This document shows positions 9,376 to 19,321 of a stretch of 64,000 nucleotides of DNA, piece by piece (position 1 is the stretch's first letter; each line of letters starts with the position of its first letter). Both the position numbers and the translations under genes were made by a program. The stretch is from the NCBI GenBank assembly GCA_026625165.1, contig CP112999.1, positions 1,550,001 to 1,614,000 on the forward strand, written 5' to 3'. This stretch comes from Methanoregula sp. (lineage in GTDB: Archaea > Halobacteriota > Methanomicrobia > Methanomicrobiales > Methanospirillaceae). The notes under the pieces were generated by a model, which had not been told where the DNA came from, ran no database searches, and saw only the letters and a program-made list of their open reading frames with translations.

Positions 9376-9864
9376 ATGAAAATCAAGCTCGTAGTCCCGG
9401 TCGTCACAGTTCTCGTCGCACTCCTTGTCGTCGCGGGCTGTACCGGTGGGGGAAGTCAGACAACCCCGTCACAAACAGCAGCTCCGACTCAAGTTCCCAC
9501 GCTCGCCGTTTCAACAACCGTTTTCCCAACGGCTGCCGGCAGTTCAACCCAACCCGGCCCGACCCAGACGCTCCCTGCTGCAACTCCGGTCTCATTTTCA
9601 GTTGAAAAAGCTGGCACCTATTCGACAACAATCATCACAACCTTTGACGGTGGCAAAGGCATGAGCGGGGTAAGCAAGGTCGATGTCCGTGTCACCCGCG
9701 CTGATGGTACGGTCGTTACGGGGGTGCTCAAACCCTTAAAAGGCGAAACGGTTGAGCTGGAAGGGACCAAGGGCACGGACAGGGTTGAGGTTATCGTGAC
9801 CATGAATACCGGCTCCGTGTACAAGGTCATCGACCAGCAGATGCCGTACAAGACACGTGGCTGA
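9376..9864 (+). CDS. Secreted lipoprotein with Thr/Pro-rich linker
   Basis: A 162-residue protein with an N-terminal signal (MKIKLVVPVVTVLVALLVV) and lipobox VVAGC ending at about residue 21. A Ser/Thr/Pro/Gln-rich spacer follows (about 25-75), typical of extracellular archaeal anchors. A small C-terminal beta domain comes last (about 78-160). I do not recognise the domain. The gene is monocistronic and ends before a T-rich run. It lies back to back with the permease gene, so 9142-9375 must hold both promoters. Confidence 0.75.
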   Translation: MKIKLVVPVVTVLVALLVVAGCTGGGSQTTPSQTAAPTQVPTLAVSTTVFPTAAGSSTQPGPTQTLPAATPVSFSVEKAGTYSTTIITTFDGGKGMSGVSKVDVRVTRADGTVVTGVLKPLKGETVELEGTKGTDRVEVIVTMNTGSVYKVIDQQMPYKTRG

Positions 9865-9882
9865 TCTTAAAACATTCTTCAT

Positions 9883-9899
9883 CTTTTTCTTTTTTTTTT
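9883..9899 (+). terminator. T-rich transcription terminator
   Basis: ATCTTTTTCTTTTTTTTTTA follows the lipoprotein stop codon by about 18 bases. Archaeal RNA polymerase terminates at such oligo-T runs without needing a hairpin. Confidence 0.65.
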
Positions 9900-9990
9900 A
9901 AAAATGGTTTTTTTCATCAGCGTGCCGACAAGAGAGAGAATTATCAAAACAGGTAAACCCGGAATGGGGTTATTATAAGAGATTCTTTAA

Positions 9991-10674
9991 TTATTTTCCT
10001 CTCCTGACGTTCCAGTGAAGCAATACGCCATCACCCGTCTGACAGATATTACAAAGAGTAAGCCGGGGAAAATCAGCCTCGCCGATAAAACCGTTTCCAT
10101 CGGAGAGTGTAGGAGCATCCTTCCCACTGATGATGATATTACCGACAAATGTGTACAATTCATCGACAAGCCCCTTTGCAAACAGTCCGGCGATCAGAGT
10201 ACCGCCACCTTCCACCATAAGACGACGTACCCCCATCAGCGCCAGCTCTTCAAGCACCGATTCAAGGTCGACTTCATCCTTTCCGGCAACCACCACCTTT
10301 GAAAGTTTTCCTAACATGGCAACCTTTACCGGATCCGCCTGCTGCGACACCGCCACTACCCTCATGCCATCACCCTTACGGAGCACAGACGCATCAAGAG
10401 GGATGCGGGCAAAACTGTCTATAACCACCCGGACAGGATGCTCGTCTTTTCCCTGTTCTTTGCGTTTCTTCTTTAGATCATCAGATTTCACCGTGAGAGA
10501 TGGATCGTCTGCAAGCACCGTCCCGATGCCAACCATCACGGCATCGCTTTCAGCCTTGAGACCGTCCACCCTTATAAAGTCCTCGGCGCCCGAGATCTTC
10601 ACCTGCCGTCGCTCGCGGGTGGAGATCTTGCCATCTGCGCTCATCGCTACATTGACAACGACATGAGGGCGCAT
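9991..10674 (-). CDS. arfC: 2,5-diamino-6-(ribosylamino)-4(3H)-pyrimidinone 5'-phosphate reductase
   Basis: The ATG at 10674 (MRPHVVVNVAMSADGK) has AAAGGA upstream and gives 227 residues, the normal length of the archaeal enzyme; the open frame continues to 10797 but without homology. Features of the RibD C-terminal/DHFR-like reductase fold include SADGKIS, DAVMVGIGTVLADDPSL, and VEGGGTLIAGLFAKGLVDEL for substrate and NADPH binding. It reduces the ribosyl side chain after GTP ring opening, in riboflavin and F420/FO synthesis. The deaminase half of bacterial RibD is absent, as in archaea. It is divergent from the sensor kinase gene. Confidence 0.93.
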   Translation of the reverse strand: MRPHVVVNVAMSADGKISTRERRQVKISGAEDFIRVDGLKAESDAVMVGIGTVLADDPSLTVKSDDLKKKRKEQGKDEHPVRVVIDSFARIPLDASVLRKGDGMRVVAVSQQADPVKVAMLGKLSKVVVAGKDEVDLESVLEELALMGVRRLMVEGGGTLIAGLFAKGLVDELYTFVGNIIISGKDAPTLSDGNGFIGEADFPRLTLCNICQTGDGVLLHWNVRRGK

Positions 10675-10826
10675 AAATGATCCTTTGATCCTCAGGGTAT
10701 TATAGCAACCGGATGGACTGGAGCAGGACCAAAGAAACACCAGAGCGATACCGGATTTAAAAATCCTCACCATGAGGCTTGTACCAGAAGATTTCAACGG
10801 TTTTTTGCGGGTTTTTAGAGAATGTA

Positions 10827-10834
10827 TTTATAAA
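10827..10834 (+). promoter_or_regulatory. TATA box of the sensor kinase gene
   Basis: TTTATAAA lies about 27-34 bases before the ATG at 10861, and no Shine-Dalgarno sequence precedes that ATG. With the usual archaeal spacing the transcript would start within a few bases of the start codon, giving a leaderless mRNA. Confidence 0.6.
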
Positions 10835-10860
10835 AACAGCGTCAAAGAACTGGTATATAC

Positions 10861-12678
10861 ATGCATCGGTATATCGCCCTGCCGCGTTATTCCATCACCC
10901 ATACTGACTTTGTCCGACTCTGCGTCATCGTCTCGCTCTCCCTTTCGAGCATTTTTATCAGCTCCCTTGCACTTGCACGGAATATCCACACGATTTCCCC
11001 CCAGCTTTTCTATTTCCCGATCATTTATGCAGCCTATTTTTACCGCCGCAGGGGGATCTATGTCGCCGGTGCCTGCGCAATCGCCTACCAGGCTGTCGCT
11101 TATTACTATATTTTTCCTGACACGTTCAGCATGGGATATGCAACAGGGCAGTCGGTGCTCTTCATATGCGTTGCCGCGGCAGTTTCATACTTTACCGAAC
11201 GATTGACAACCAGTGAAGGCCGGTACCGGAGTATTTTTGAGAACTCACATATCGGGATCGTCTTTATTAACGTTGATACGCTCGCGATTACCCTTGCAAA
11301 CGGACATCTGGCAAAGATTTTGGGATATTCTCCTGACGAACTGGGAAAATTGACCATATCCCAGCTCTTCTATTCGCGGGATGAGCAGCGAAGATTTTTA
11401 AAACAATTAGGATCGGCGAGCCAATCGACCGGTATGGATACCCGGTTTGTGACAAAGAAAGGCGATCCAATCCGGGTCAGACTGTCGTGGGGGAAGCCTT
11501 CCGGGAACCAGGTGAGCCTTTCGGTTGTCGATATCAATGAGTTAAACCTCAACCTGCAGACAAACCTCACGTCCCTGAGTCAGAACGGGTTACTGATGGA
11601 TACAACACCTGTCGGAATGGTGATCACCAACAACCGGAAGATTGTTCGTTCCAACCCTTCCTTCAACTCATTTTCAGGATACAGGGGTGAAGATCTGGCC
11701 GGAAAGGATCTTGTCATGTTCGTCCATCCTGATGACCGGAAGGAGTTTAGTGACCTGGTATCAAGGTCAACGGGGAAGACGCAGGTTTTGATAAACCCGG
11801 AGTTCCGGTTCCTCACCAAATCAGGCGTGATCAAACGGGCGACACTGTTTTTCACCCCGTTTAATGATGACGGGATCCCTTCGGTACTCATCACGATCAT
11901 GGATATTTCCGAACGCGAGAGCCTCAAAGAACAGATCCGGCAGGACAATGAACGGCGGCGCGGGGTCATTACCAATGTGGCGCACGAGCTGCGCACGCCC
12001 CTCCAGCCCATCATCGGGTACCTTGATATGCTTATTGCAGACCCCGAAGAGTTTGGCATTTCCGAAGATACGAAAAAGATCCTTGGGCGGTGCCTCCAGA
12101 GCGCGGACCGGGAGCGCCGGATTATCAACCAGATGATTGACTTCTCTGTGATCGATTCCGGAAAGCTCCCGATCAATTATTCAACTTTTTCTGTCCGGGA
12201 ACTCTTAAAAAATATCAGCAATGCAAGCGGGTACTCTATGAAGGCTGATATTGCCTGTGATATCCCGCACGGTCTCACGTTTATAGGTGATGCACACAAG
12301 ATTTCGATTGTCATTGACTCGATACTTTCAAATGCGGTAAATTATTCCACACCTCCCCGGAAGGTAAAGATCACCTACAACTCGTCTGCCGATGACACCT
12401 ATCACCGGCTCGCCATCCGGGACAATGGAATCGGCATCACGGAAGCCCAGCTCGATGAGATCTTCGAGCCCTTCCATCTCGCTGACGCAGACCTGTTGAG
12501 CCGGAAGTATGAACGGATCGGACTCTCGCTCTCGATAGCAAAGGAATACATCCGGATGCATGGGGGTTACATCAGCGTCGACAGCGTCGTCAACCATGGC
12601 AGCACGTTTACCCTCCATATCCCAAAAATTCCTCATGAGGATGTCATCACGCCTGAATCCTTTGACCTGTGGTTGTGA
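10861..12678 (+). CDS. Membrane PAS sensor histidine kinase
   Basis: A 605-residue protein. Residues 1-115 hold about four transmembrane helices with no large external loop. PAS 1 spans about 120-225 (YRSIFENSHIGIVFIN) and PAS 2 about 240-360 (MDTTPVGMVITNN). The HisKA domain has the phospho-acceptor His near residue 375 in VAHELRTPLQP. The HATPase domain includes SILSNAVNYS (N box), RDNGIGI (G1) and a degenerate second G box (RIGLSLSIAKEY). The stimulus is probably sensed in the membrane or by the PAS domains. No receiver gene is adjacent; the receivers at 0-1.9 kb are possible partners. Confidence 0.9.
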   Translation: MHRYIALPRYSITHTDFVRLCVIVSLSLSSIFISSLALARNIHTISPQLFYFPIIYAAYFYRRRGIYVAGACAIAYQAVAYYYIFPDTFSMGYATGQSVLFICVAAAVSYFTERLTTSEGRYRSIFENSHIGIVFINVDTLAITLANGHLAKILGYSPDELGKLTISQLFYSRDEQRRFLKQLGSASQSTGMDTRFVTKKGDPIRVRLSWGKPSGNQVSLSVVDINELNLNLQTNLTSLSQNGLLMDTTPVGMVITNNRKIVRSNPSFNSFSGYRGEDLAGKDLVMFVHPDDRKEFSDLVSRSTGKTQVLINPEFRFLTKSGVIKRATLFFTPFNDDGIPSVLITIMDISERESLKEQIRQDNERRRGVITNVAHELRTPLQPIIGYLDMLIADPEEFGISEDTKKILGRCLQSADRERRIINQMIDFSVIDSGKLPINYSTFSVRELLKNISNASGYSMKADIACDIPHGLTFIGDAHKISIVIDSILSNAVNYSTPPRKVKITYNSSADDTYHRLAIRDNGIGITEAQLDEIFEPFHLADADLLSRKYERIGLSLSIAKEYIRMHGGYISVDSVVNHGSTFTLHIPKIPHEDVITPESFDLWL

Positions 12679-12804
12679 AATTGAATCAACCATGTCCAGA
12701 GCGCAGGATAAATGCAGGGGGTGATGCGATTAGTCGTTTCAATAGTTCCGGGAAACAATATCTTATCGATTGAAAATCGCATTGACAGAGTGAACAGCCG
12801 GAGA

Positions 12805-13242
12805 TTAGTCCGGCAACCGGCTCTTCCCGTTCCGTCTCTTTAACGCCCTGCATTTGTTAAAATAGGTTTCACCCCAGATCCAGGGCTGGTAGGTGCCGCA
12901 CATATGGGGTTTGATATCGTGGATGCTGCAGAGGTATCGCTTCCTGCCGACGCGGCGCAGGAACGGGCAGACAGCGGGATAGTCGTGGGTGACCGGGTCG
13001 CGCATTTCCACGGTGACAACATCGTGCAGCTCATCGGGCGCAAGGTCCGAGCAGTTCACCCATGATCCATCGTTTTTACAGGCAGCGAAGTTCCGGAGGA
13101 TGTCCTGCCTCCCCTGTTCGATCCAGCCAAACAGGTTCTCAGCCGTAGGTGTGATGCTGTCCCCAAAGATCCTGCAGCAAAGCCCACACTGTTCGCATGG
13201 TTCATCGCAATCCTGATGACCGTCTTCCTTGTGACCGTCCAT
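12805..13242 (-). CDS. YkgJ-type cysteine-cluster protein (UPF0153)
   Basis: A 145-residue soluble protein. The family mark CEQCGLCCRIFGD sits near residue 20, with further cysteines in NCSDLAP, CPFLRRVG, YLCSIHDIKP and HMCGTYQP. Such proteins are thought to chelate zinc or an Fe-S cluster; their reaction is unknown. The ORF lies convergent to the sensor kinase and downstream of the large kinase on its own strand, with about 125 bases between them. Confidence 0.82.
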   Translation of the reverse strand: MDGHKEDGHQDCDEPCEQCGLCCRIFGDSITPTAENLFGWIEQGRQDILRNFAACKNDGSWVNCSDLAPDELHDVVTVEMRDPVTHDYPAVCPFLRRVGRKRYLCSIHDIKPHMCGTYQPWIWGETYFNKCRALKRRNGKSRLPD

Positions 13243-13367
13243 TCCTGTCTTTAATTATTTATCCGCACATCTGGATAAGGTTTGATATCCTGCATAAGCA
13301 GAGTTACGAAAATAAAAGAAAGCACCGGATGAAGGTTTAGGGATCCATGATTTTGGGACCGGGGGAT

Positions 13368-16300
13368 TCACACTTCCCGGGACTTTTTTTCTTTGAGCAA
13401 AATATCAAACCGGGTACCCCTGTCCCGGTGCAATTCAATCGTCCCCATAAGTTGTTCGACAAGGCTTATTACAAGTTTTAAGCCAAGCGACTGGGAATTT
13501 CTCCAGTCAAGGTCAGCAGGAATTCCTACTCCGTCATCGGTAAAGACGACACTGATTATATCGCCGTCTTTTTTGATATTAAGAGAGATTCTACCCGTTC
13601 TCCCTTCAGGGAACGCATACTTCAGTGCATTTGAGAAGAGTTCATTGATGATAAGCCCCATCGGAATCGCGGTATTAATGTCTACAAACATATTTTCGAC
13701 ATCAATATCAAGGCTGATCGATTTCAGGCTGAACCCATAGAAATGGAATAGGATCTGGGTAATATCCCGGATGTACCCGGCAACATTGATCTTTGAGATA
13801 TCATGTGTCTGGTAGAGCCTTTCATGTACCATCGCCATTGCTTTGACCCTGTTCTGGCAGTCACGGAGCGCTTCAAGGCTTTTTGCATCCTTCACGTACC
13901 GTGACTGCAGGTTGAGGATGCTGATGATGATCTGCAGGTTATTTTTAACCCGGTGGTGGATCTCACGGAGGAGAATAACTTTTTCATCCAGCGATTGCTG
14001 GATCTTGTGTTCCGCTTCCTGATGATACCGGATCTCATCTTCAAGCAACAGGTTGGTTTTTTCAAGTTCCGATGTCCGTTCCTTCACTTTGTCCGCCAGC
14101 TCTTCGGTAAGCGTGCGGAGAGCCTCCTCCGCCTGTTTACGATCGCTGACATCCCGTATCGATTCAATCGCCCCGATGACGTTGCTCTGTGTGTCATAGA
14201 GAGGCGACGCAATGAACCAGAGATGGGCCCCTTTCCCATCGTAGAGACGCTCGATGAAAATTTCTGAAATGAACTGGTCTCCTTTCTTCTCAATTTTGGT
14301 ATACTTTTTCTTGATCTCCTCGTCTTCTTTCAAAACAAGGTCAATAAGTATCGGGCGTTTCTCGCCGTAAAACGGGATGCCGTACTCATGGTCCCCCCTG
14401 CCAAGCATATCCTGAGCACTGACACCGGTCATCTTTTCGATCGCACGGTTCCAGGCGATTATTTTCCTCTCACGGTCGATTGCAAATGTGGCATCGGGAA
14501 TGAAATTGATGATATCAGCAAGCTGGCGTTCTGAATTCCGGAGAGCTTCTTCCGCCAGTTTTTTATCAGTCGTGTCCCTTCCGACTGACTGGTATTCAAC
14601 CACCCTGCCATCCTTATCAAAGATTGTACGATCGCTCCACCGCTGCCACCTTATCTCCCCGGACGGCATGACGATGCGGTGTTCGATAATCTCAACAGGA
14701 TTAGCCGGTGTGAGCCGGGCAAGATGCTCCTTCATCAGACGGGCATCATCTGCAGGTATGACCACACAGTGATGCCTGCCTATACATGCCTGTTTATCCA
14801 GCCCGAAATATTTACAATATGCATCGTTGACAAAAGTGAGCCTGCCGTCAGATGTAAAACGGCAGATAAACTCGGTCTGGTCTTCGACCACATTCCGGTA
14901 ACGTTCCTCGCTCTCGCGGAGTGCGTCTTCAGCCCGTTTTCGTTCCAGAACTGGCCGTGTGGTGATCACAATGCCATCCACTCCTGCAACTCCTGTGAGG
15001 TTTACCCCGATCGCTTCAACAGGGATATAGTGCCCATCTGCCTTCCTTATCCGGAATTCTGTCGGGGCGCCGGGGTTTGTCCGTGCATATACCTCATCAA
15101 GGGATTCCCGCACCCGATCCCGGTCATCAGGGTGGATAAACTCAACAGGATGTTTCCCGATAACTGAACCGGGGGGATACCCGAGGATTCTCTCCGAAGA
15201 AGGGGAATCATAGATGATCGTCTGGTCCCTGTCAAGGATCCTGATAATATCCGTAGAGTTCTGGATCAGCGACCGGAACCGTTCTTCGCTCTCAGCGAGA
15301 GCCTGTTCTGCGATCCTCCGTTCAAATCGTTCAAGGAAGGATGCAACAAGATCTGCGACCGATGCTACAAAATCCTGTTCGGGAACCGACCATTCTCTCG
15401 TAAGTCCGGTATGCTCATGAGAGATTATGCCTGCGATCTGCCCCCCCTGCCGGATCGGGACATCCAACTTGGACGTGATACCAAGAGGGACAAGGTATGT
15501 ATCGGTAAACTCCGTTGTGCGTTCATCATTGAGGGCATCGGTTGCTGCAATCGTCCGGTCATTATCGAGTTCCTTAAAATACCGGGGATAATCTGCCCGT
15601 TTGAGACGCATTCTGCAGGAATATCTGTCTGCTGTCCGGTCATAGGACTCATAGCAGACCATTTCAGACCGGTCATCTGATAACCTCCAGAAGCTCACCC
15701 GGGCAATGCCGAGCGTTGTTGCATCGATCTCCGCAACCTTACGGAAGAATTCATCAGGGTCCCCCGGCTGCATCTTGCTGATCTGGAGGAGTGCTTTATG
15801 GGTACGCAGGGAAAAACGGGTCAGCCATTTCTCTTCTTCTTCGTTTTCTTTGTTTTCTGTAATATCATTAAAAAAATTGAGCGATGCTGGGGTTCCTTCC
15901 CAAGTTATTTTTACCGTCCTGACCTCCAGCCATCGATTCACTCCTGATTTGGTAATAATCCTTAACGTGTAGGAAGACCGGATGTTGCCCGATTGTATCC
16001 CTCCCTTGTGCCGGGATAACAATTCCCTGTCGTCCGGGTGAAGGAATGTGTCAAAAGGCCTGCCCCCAAGCTCCTGTTCGGAATATCCGGAAATTTCACA
16101 GCATTTCGGGTTGACAAAAACAAAATAATTGCCCTGGATGATTGCGATGCCTTCGTTTGCGTTCTCCACGATAAGCCGGTACCGTTCCCGGGTATCCCTG
16201 AGTTTTTCTTCTGCCTCTTTTCGCTCCGTGACATCCGTGACAACCCCTTCAATTGCCTCAGGGTGCCCCTGTTCATCACGGAGGATGTTGAAACGCTGGT

Positions 16301-16700
16301 GGAGCCAACGGGTTACCCCTGATCTATGGATGATCGGAAATTCATAAAATGGAGGGACCTCACCCCCGGCCAGTTTGTTCTTTGTGTCAATGAGCTGGTC
16401 GCGAAACAAAGGATGAATGATATCTTCAATAAACCATGGTTTCCGGTAAAAGTCCTCCGGTGTGTACCCGGTAATATCCAGCGCAGCAGGGCTCACGTAT
16501 TCAAAACGTCCCTCTGGAAGGGATATGTGATAGATGATTTCCGAAGAGTTTTCAGATATAATAAAAAAATTTTCCAGCGGGTCTTTTCCTGATATCTTTT
16601 TTTCTTTAAAATCCGGTAGCTTATGGATTTTCAGACCTTTTTTTTGATGTGTTTTGGATTTTTTCGGATTATTATTTTTATTTTTTTTTAATTTTCGCAT
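13368..16700 (-). CDS. Multi-PAS/GAF sensor histidine kinase (HisKA_2 type)
   Basis: An 1110-residue soluble kinase. After a Lys/Asn-rich N-terminus come PAS 1 (about 45-160, [16 protein letters not shown]), PAS 2 (170-285, [15 protein letters not shown]), a GAF domain (about 300-455), PAS 3 (470-590, [14 protein letters not shown]), PAS 4 (600-715) and PAS 5 (725-870). PAS 5 carries the [13 protein letters not shown] motif. A coiled coil precedes the HisKA_2 dimerisation domain with the phospho-acceptor in [14 protein letters not shown]. The HATPase ends the protein ([28 protein letters not shown]). No membrane segment is visible, so it senses cytoplasmic signals, perhaps redox. The start is followed by a run of Lys codons. 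Confidence 0.92.
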   Translation of the reverse strand: MRKLKKNKNNNPKKSKTHQKKGLKIHKLPDFKEKKISGKDPLENFFIISENSSEIIYHISLPEGRFEYVSPAALDITGYTPEDFYRKPWFIEDIIHPLFRDQLIDTKNKLAGGEVPPFYEFPIIHRSGVTRWLHQRFNILRDEQGHPEAIEGVVTDVTERKEAEEKLRDTRERYRLIVENANEGIAIIQGNYFVFVNPKCCEISGYSEQELGGRPFDTFLHPDDRELLSRHKGGIQSGNIRSSYTLRIITKSGVNRWLEVRTVKITWEGTPASLNFFNDITENKENEEEEKWLTRFSLRTHKALLQISKMQPGDPDEFFRKVAEIDATTLGIARVSFWRLSDDRSEMVCYESYDRTADRYSCRMRLKRADYPRYFKELDNDRTIAATDALNDERTTEFTDTYLVPLGITSKLDVPIRQGGQIAGIISHEHTGLTREWSVPEQDFVASVADLVASFLERFERRIAEQALAESEERFRSLIQNSTDIIRILDRDQTIIYDSPSSERILGYPPGSVIGKHPVEFIHPDDRDRVRESLDEVYARTNPGAPTEFRIRKADGHYIPVEAIGVNLTGVAGVDGIVITTRPVLERKRAEDALRESEERYRNVVEDQTEFICRFTSDGRLTFVNDAYCKYFGLDKQACIGRHHCVVIPADDARLMKEHLARLTPANPVEIIEHRIVMPSGEIRWQRWSDRTIFDKDGRVVEYQSVGRDTTDKKLAEEALRNSERQLADIINFIPDATFAIDRERKIIAWNRAIEKMTGVSAQDMLGRGDHEYGIPFYGEKRPILIDLVLKEDEEIKKKYTKIEKKGDQFISEIFIERLYDGKGAHLWFIASPLYDTQSNVIGAIESIRDVSDRKQAEEALRTLTEELADKVKERTSELEKTNLLLEDEIRYHQEAEHKIQQSLDEKVILLREIHHRVKNNLQIIISILNLQSRYVKDAKSLEALRDCQNRVKAMAMVHERLYQTHDISKINVAGYIRDITQILFHFYGFSLKSISLDIDVENMFVDINTAIPMGLIINELFSNALKYAFPEGRTGRISLNIKKDGDIISVVFTDDGVGIPADLDWRNSQSLGLKLVISLVEQLMGTIELHRDRGTRFDILLKEKKSREV

Positions 16701-16787
16701 GTAATTGAATATTATCGAATTATCTCATCAATCTTGGGGTTGGTCAGCAAACTAAGATAATTATTAATAGATCGATCAAAAAGGAGT

Positions 16788-16861
16788 GCTGCTATGGGGA
16801 TTCGAACCCCAGTCGCGAGCGTGAGAGGCTCGCATGATTGGCCGGACTACACTATAGCAGC
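16788..16861 (-). tRNA. tRNA-Glu (CUC)
   Basis: Read on the minus strand, 74 bases fold as a cloverleaf. The acceptor stem is GCTGCTA/TAGCAGC, the anticodon stem CGAGC/GCTCG with loop CTCTCAC (anticodon CUC), and the T arm GGGG-TTCGAAT-CCCC. The 3' CCA is not encoded. A TATA-like TTAAATG on the complementary side at about 16890-16897 sits at the right distance upstream. Confidence 0.95.
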
Positions 16862-17050
16862 CTGCTCATCTAGGTGGGTGGTTCGTGCACTTAAATGTTG
16901 TTTTACGGGAGAATGATCTGGTTTTGATCCCGTTTTTTCTGATATCGCCACCATGCTCCCCCCCTATCATGAAACCAAAAAATTTTCATCAGGTAAAGGA
17001 CGATACAAAAGATAATTAACCGTTGCATCACACGTATCTCGTTGATAGAT

Positions 17051-17446
17051 ATGGTCAATAACAGAAATGAACGAGCTGTATCAGAAGTGATGGGGACGAT
17101 CCTGATGGTCGCTCTTGTAGTGATCCTTGCCGCGGTTATTGGTTCAATGGTGTTTGGTCTTGTTGGAATCATGAAGAATCCCAATCTTGTCGGAGTGTCC
17201 GCAGTCAAATTCAATACTACCCATGTCCTTGTGACATTCACTGGCGGAGAGAAAGCTGACCAGTTGTACAACCTGACTGTTTCGATGAATGGTGGTTCCC
17301 CACAACCCATGACCCAGGGAACCAAATCCATGACCGTGGGGAACTCATCCTTTTTCAGCGGTGCCACCTCCGGGAGCGATCATCTTGTTATCGTTGGGTA
17401 TTTCGCTGACGGGACACAGCAGGTCATCATGGATACCTACCTGTAA
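17051..17446 (+). CDS. Archaeal type IV pilin-like protein (DUF1628 type)
   Basis: The ATG at 17051 (MVNNRNERAVSEVMG) is preferred over a TTG nine bases earlier. The 131-residue product has a short charged leader, the prepilin processing region before AVSEVMGTILMVALVVILAA, and one hydrophobic helix followed by a beta-rich external domain. This is the class III signal peptide cut by archaeal prepilin peptidase (EppA/PibD type). The mature protein would polymerise or sit in the membrane as a minor pilin. No assembly ATPase or peptidase gene is near. Confidence 0.88.
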   Translation: MVNNRNERAVSEVMGTILMVALVVILAAVIGSMVFGLVGIMKNPNLVGVSAVKFNTTHVLVTFTGGEKADQLYNLTVSMNGGSPQPMTQGTKSMTVGNSSFFSGATSGSDHLVIVGYFADGTQQVIMDTYL

Positions 17447-17603
17447 TTCCAACCCCCTGTTTTTTCCCGAAATTCGCAAAAAAAAGTTTGGATTGCATAA
17501 CCCATTCTTATCCCCACCTCTTTATTATTCCAGACGACAATAACTGGAGACGAGTGGCAGCCAAACGATCCCTGTGCGATCGCCTTGTTGCCGGGGTGTC
17601 CTG

Positions 17604-18716
17604 ATGAGTGGCCTTGAGGATCAGATCCGCGAACTGGAGGATGAGCTCCAGCGGACGCCCTACAATAAAGCCACGTCAAAGCATATCGGGAGGGTAAAGG
17701 CAAAGATCGCACGGCTGCGGGACGAGGCAGTCACCCGCGCGATGAAAGCCGGTGGGGGCGGCGAAGGGTACTCGGTCAAGAAATCAGGAGACGCGACTGC
17801 CGTGCTTGTCGGGTTCCCTTCGACAGGTAAGAGTACTCTGCTCAACCAGCTGACCGGGACGCAGAGTGCCGTGGCAGCATACGCTTTTACCACCCTCACC
17901 GTTGTCCCCGGTGCGCTTGAACACAAAGGGGCAAAGATCCAGATCCTTGATATTCCCGGGCTCATTGCCGGTGCCGCGATGGGGAAAGGGAGGGGAAAAG
18001 AGGTGATCGGAGTCGTGCGCAGTGCCGATATCATTGTTATCCTCGTTGATGTCTTCAACCAGCAGCACGTTGATGTTCTAATAAAAGAGTTGTACAATGC
18101 AGGGATACGGATCAACTGCAAAAAACCTGATATCACCATCAAGAAGACCGCGTATGGTGGCGTACGGTTGTCCGCTGTGGGGACGCTGGACCTTGACATC
18201 GATGAAGTCCGGTCAATCCTTGCAGAAAGCAAGATGATGAACGCCGAAGTCCTTATCCGCGGCAATGCGACACAGGAGGATTTTATCGACGCCGTACAGG
18301 GCAACCGCATCTATGTCCCGGCGTTTATCGCTGTGAACAAGGTCGACCTTGTTGAGCAGGAGACCTCGGACACAATCGAGCGGAACCTGTTGCAGCGGTT
18401 CAAAATCCCGCCGATCATGATCTCTGCACAGGCGGGCTTTCACATGGAGGAGCTCAAAGATGCAATCTACGATTCACTCGGGTTTATCCGTGTCTTTTTA
18501 AAACCCCATGGCGAGGAGGCGGATCTCAAAGAGCCGCTCATCATCAGGAAAGGAAGCAACGTGCAGGACGTCTGCACCAAGCTCCACCGGGATTTTGTGC
18601 ACCGGTTCCGTTATGCCCGCATCTGGGGAAAATCCGTCAAACACCCGGGACAGCGTGTCGGGCTCCCGCATAAACTCAGGGACGGCGACCTGCTCACCAT
18701 TATCATTGAACACTGA
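17604..18716 (+). CDS. DRG/Obg-family GTPase with TGS domain
   Basis: The ATG at 17604 (MSGLEDQIRELEDEL) has GGGGTG upstream and gives 370 residues, the usual DRG length. The coiled N-terminus is followed by the G domain: P loop VGFPSTGKSTLL (about 75), switch TTLTVVPG, DIPGLIAGA, and NKVD (about 250). A C-terminal TGS domain begins near 290 (FIRVFLKPHG) and ends GLPHKLRDGDLLTI. DRG proteins bind ribosomes and act in translation or ribosome assembly. The gene is apparently alone. Confidence 0.93.
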   Translation: MSGLEDQIRELEDELQRTPYNKATSKHIGRVKAKIARLRDEAVTRAMKAGGGGEGYSVKKSGDATAVLVGFPSTGKSTLLNQLTGTQSAVAAYAFTTLTVVPGALEHKGAKIQILDIPGLIAGAAMGKGRGKEVIGVVRSADIIVILVDVFNQQHVDVLIKELYNAGIRINCKKPDITIKKTAYGGVRLSAVGTLDLDIDEVRSILAESKMMNAEVLIRGNATQEDFIDAVQGNRIYVPAFIAVNKVDLVEQETSDTIERNLLQRFKIPPIMISAQAGFHMEELKDAIYDSLGFIRVFLKPHGEEADLKEPLIIRKGSNVQDVCTKLHRDFVHRFRYARIWGKSVKHPGQRVGLPHKLRDGDLLTIIIEH

Positions 18717-18748
18717 CCGTTACCGGCATTTATCTTTTCAAATAAGGA

Positions 18749-19075
18749 TTATTTCTTGATCCCACCCTGCGACATGGTTTTTCCCTGTTCCAGTGTTTTG
18801 GTCATATCCTGCGCATATGTTGTATTGCTGATCCCAAGCACGTTCATGACATCGTGAACAAGGGAAAGAATTGCGTCCACGCAGGCATTCAGCCATTCCA
18901 TCATCTCAGTCATGGATTCCTTGGTACCGGGCAGGGCAGTCCCTTTCTGAGGGACTGTGACATTCAAGCTCTGGGCTTTATTAATTATATCGTCATCTGC
19001 CGATCCTGCTGCTGATGTAGGAACTGTAAGAACAACAAAGATGAACAAGATAAAAACCAATGGTAAAATCCTCAT
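18749..19075 (-). CDS. Small exported protein, unknown
   Basis: The ATG at 19075 starts a clear signal peptide (MRILPLVFILFIFVVLTVP, cleavage probably after SAA), giving 108 residues; the longer open frame to 19195 has no support. The mature part is helical and polar, with one amphipathic stretch (MMEWLNACVDAILSLVHDVM). I do not recognise a family. It is convergent with the DRG gene, 33 bases apart, and divergent from the TPR gene. Confidence 0.6.
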   Translation of the reverse strand: MRILPLVFILFIFVVLTVPTSAAGSADDDIINKAQSLNVTVPQKGTALPGTKESMTEMMEWLNACVDAILSLVHDVMNVLGISNTTYAQDMTKTLEQGKTMSQGGIKK

Positions 19076-19321
19076 ACAGGAGCATCCTAACCCTACACCT
19101 TTTATCGGGATTTTTTTGTATAAAAAGGTAATTATTTCATCATGCAGAATTCTGCAGCACCATCCAATGTCCGATGAGTGTCCCGAGATAATCACATTGC
19201 CACAGGGGAATTCCGGACATCAAAATTATGGGAGGCAACCTTGTGGTTCTCCCGTCTGCCTAATTTATATAATGTGCTGGAACAATTACACTGCTAGGGA
19301 CGATAAAAGGAGTCGGGCGGA

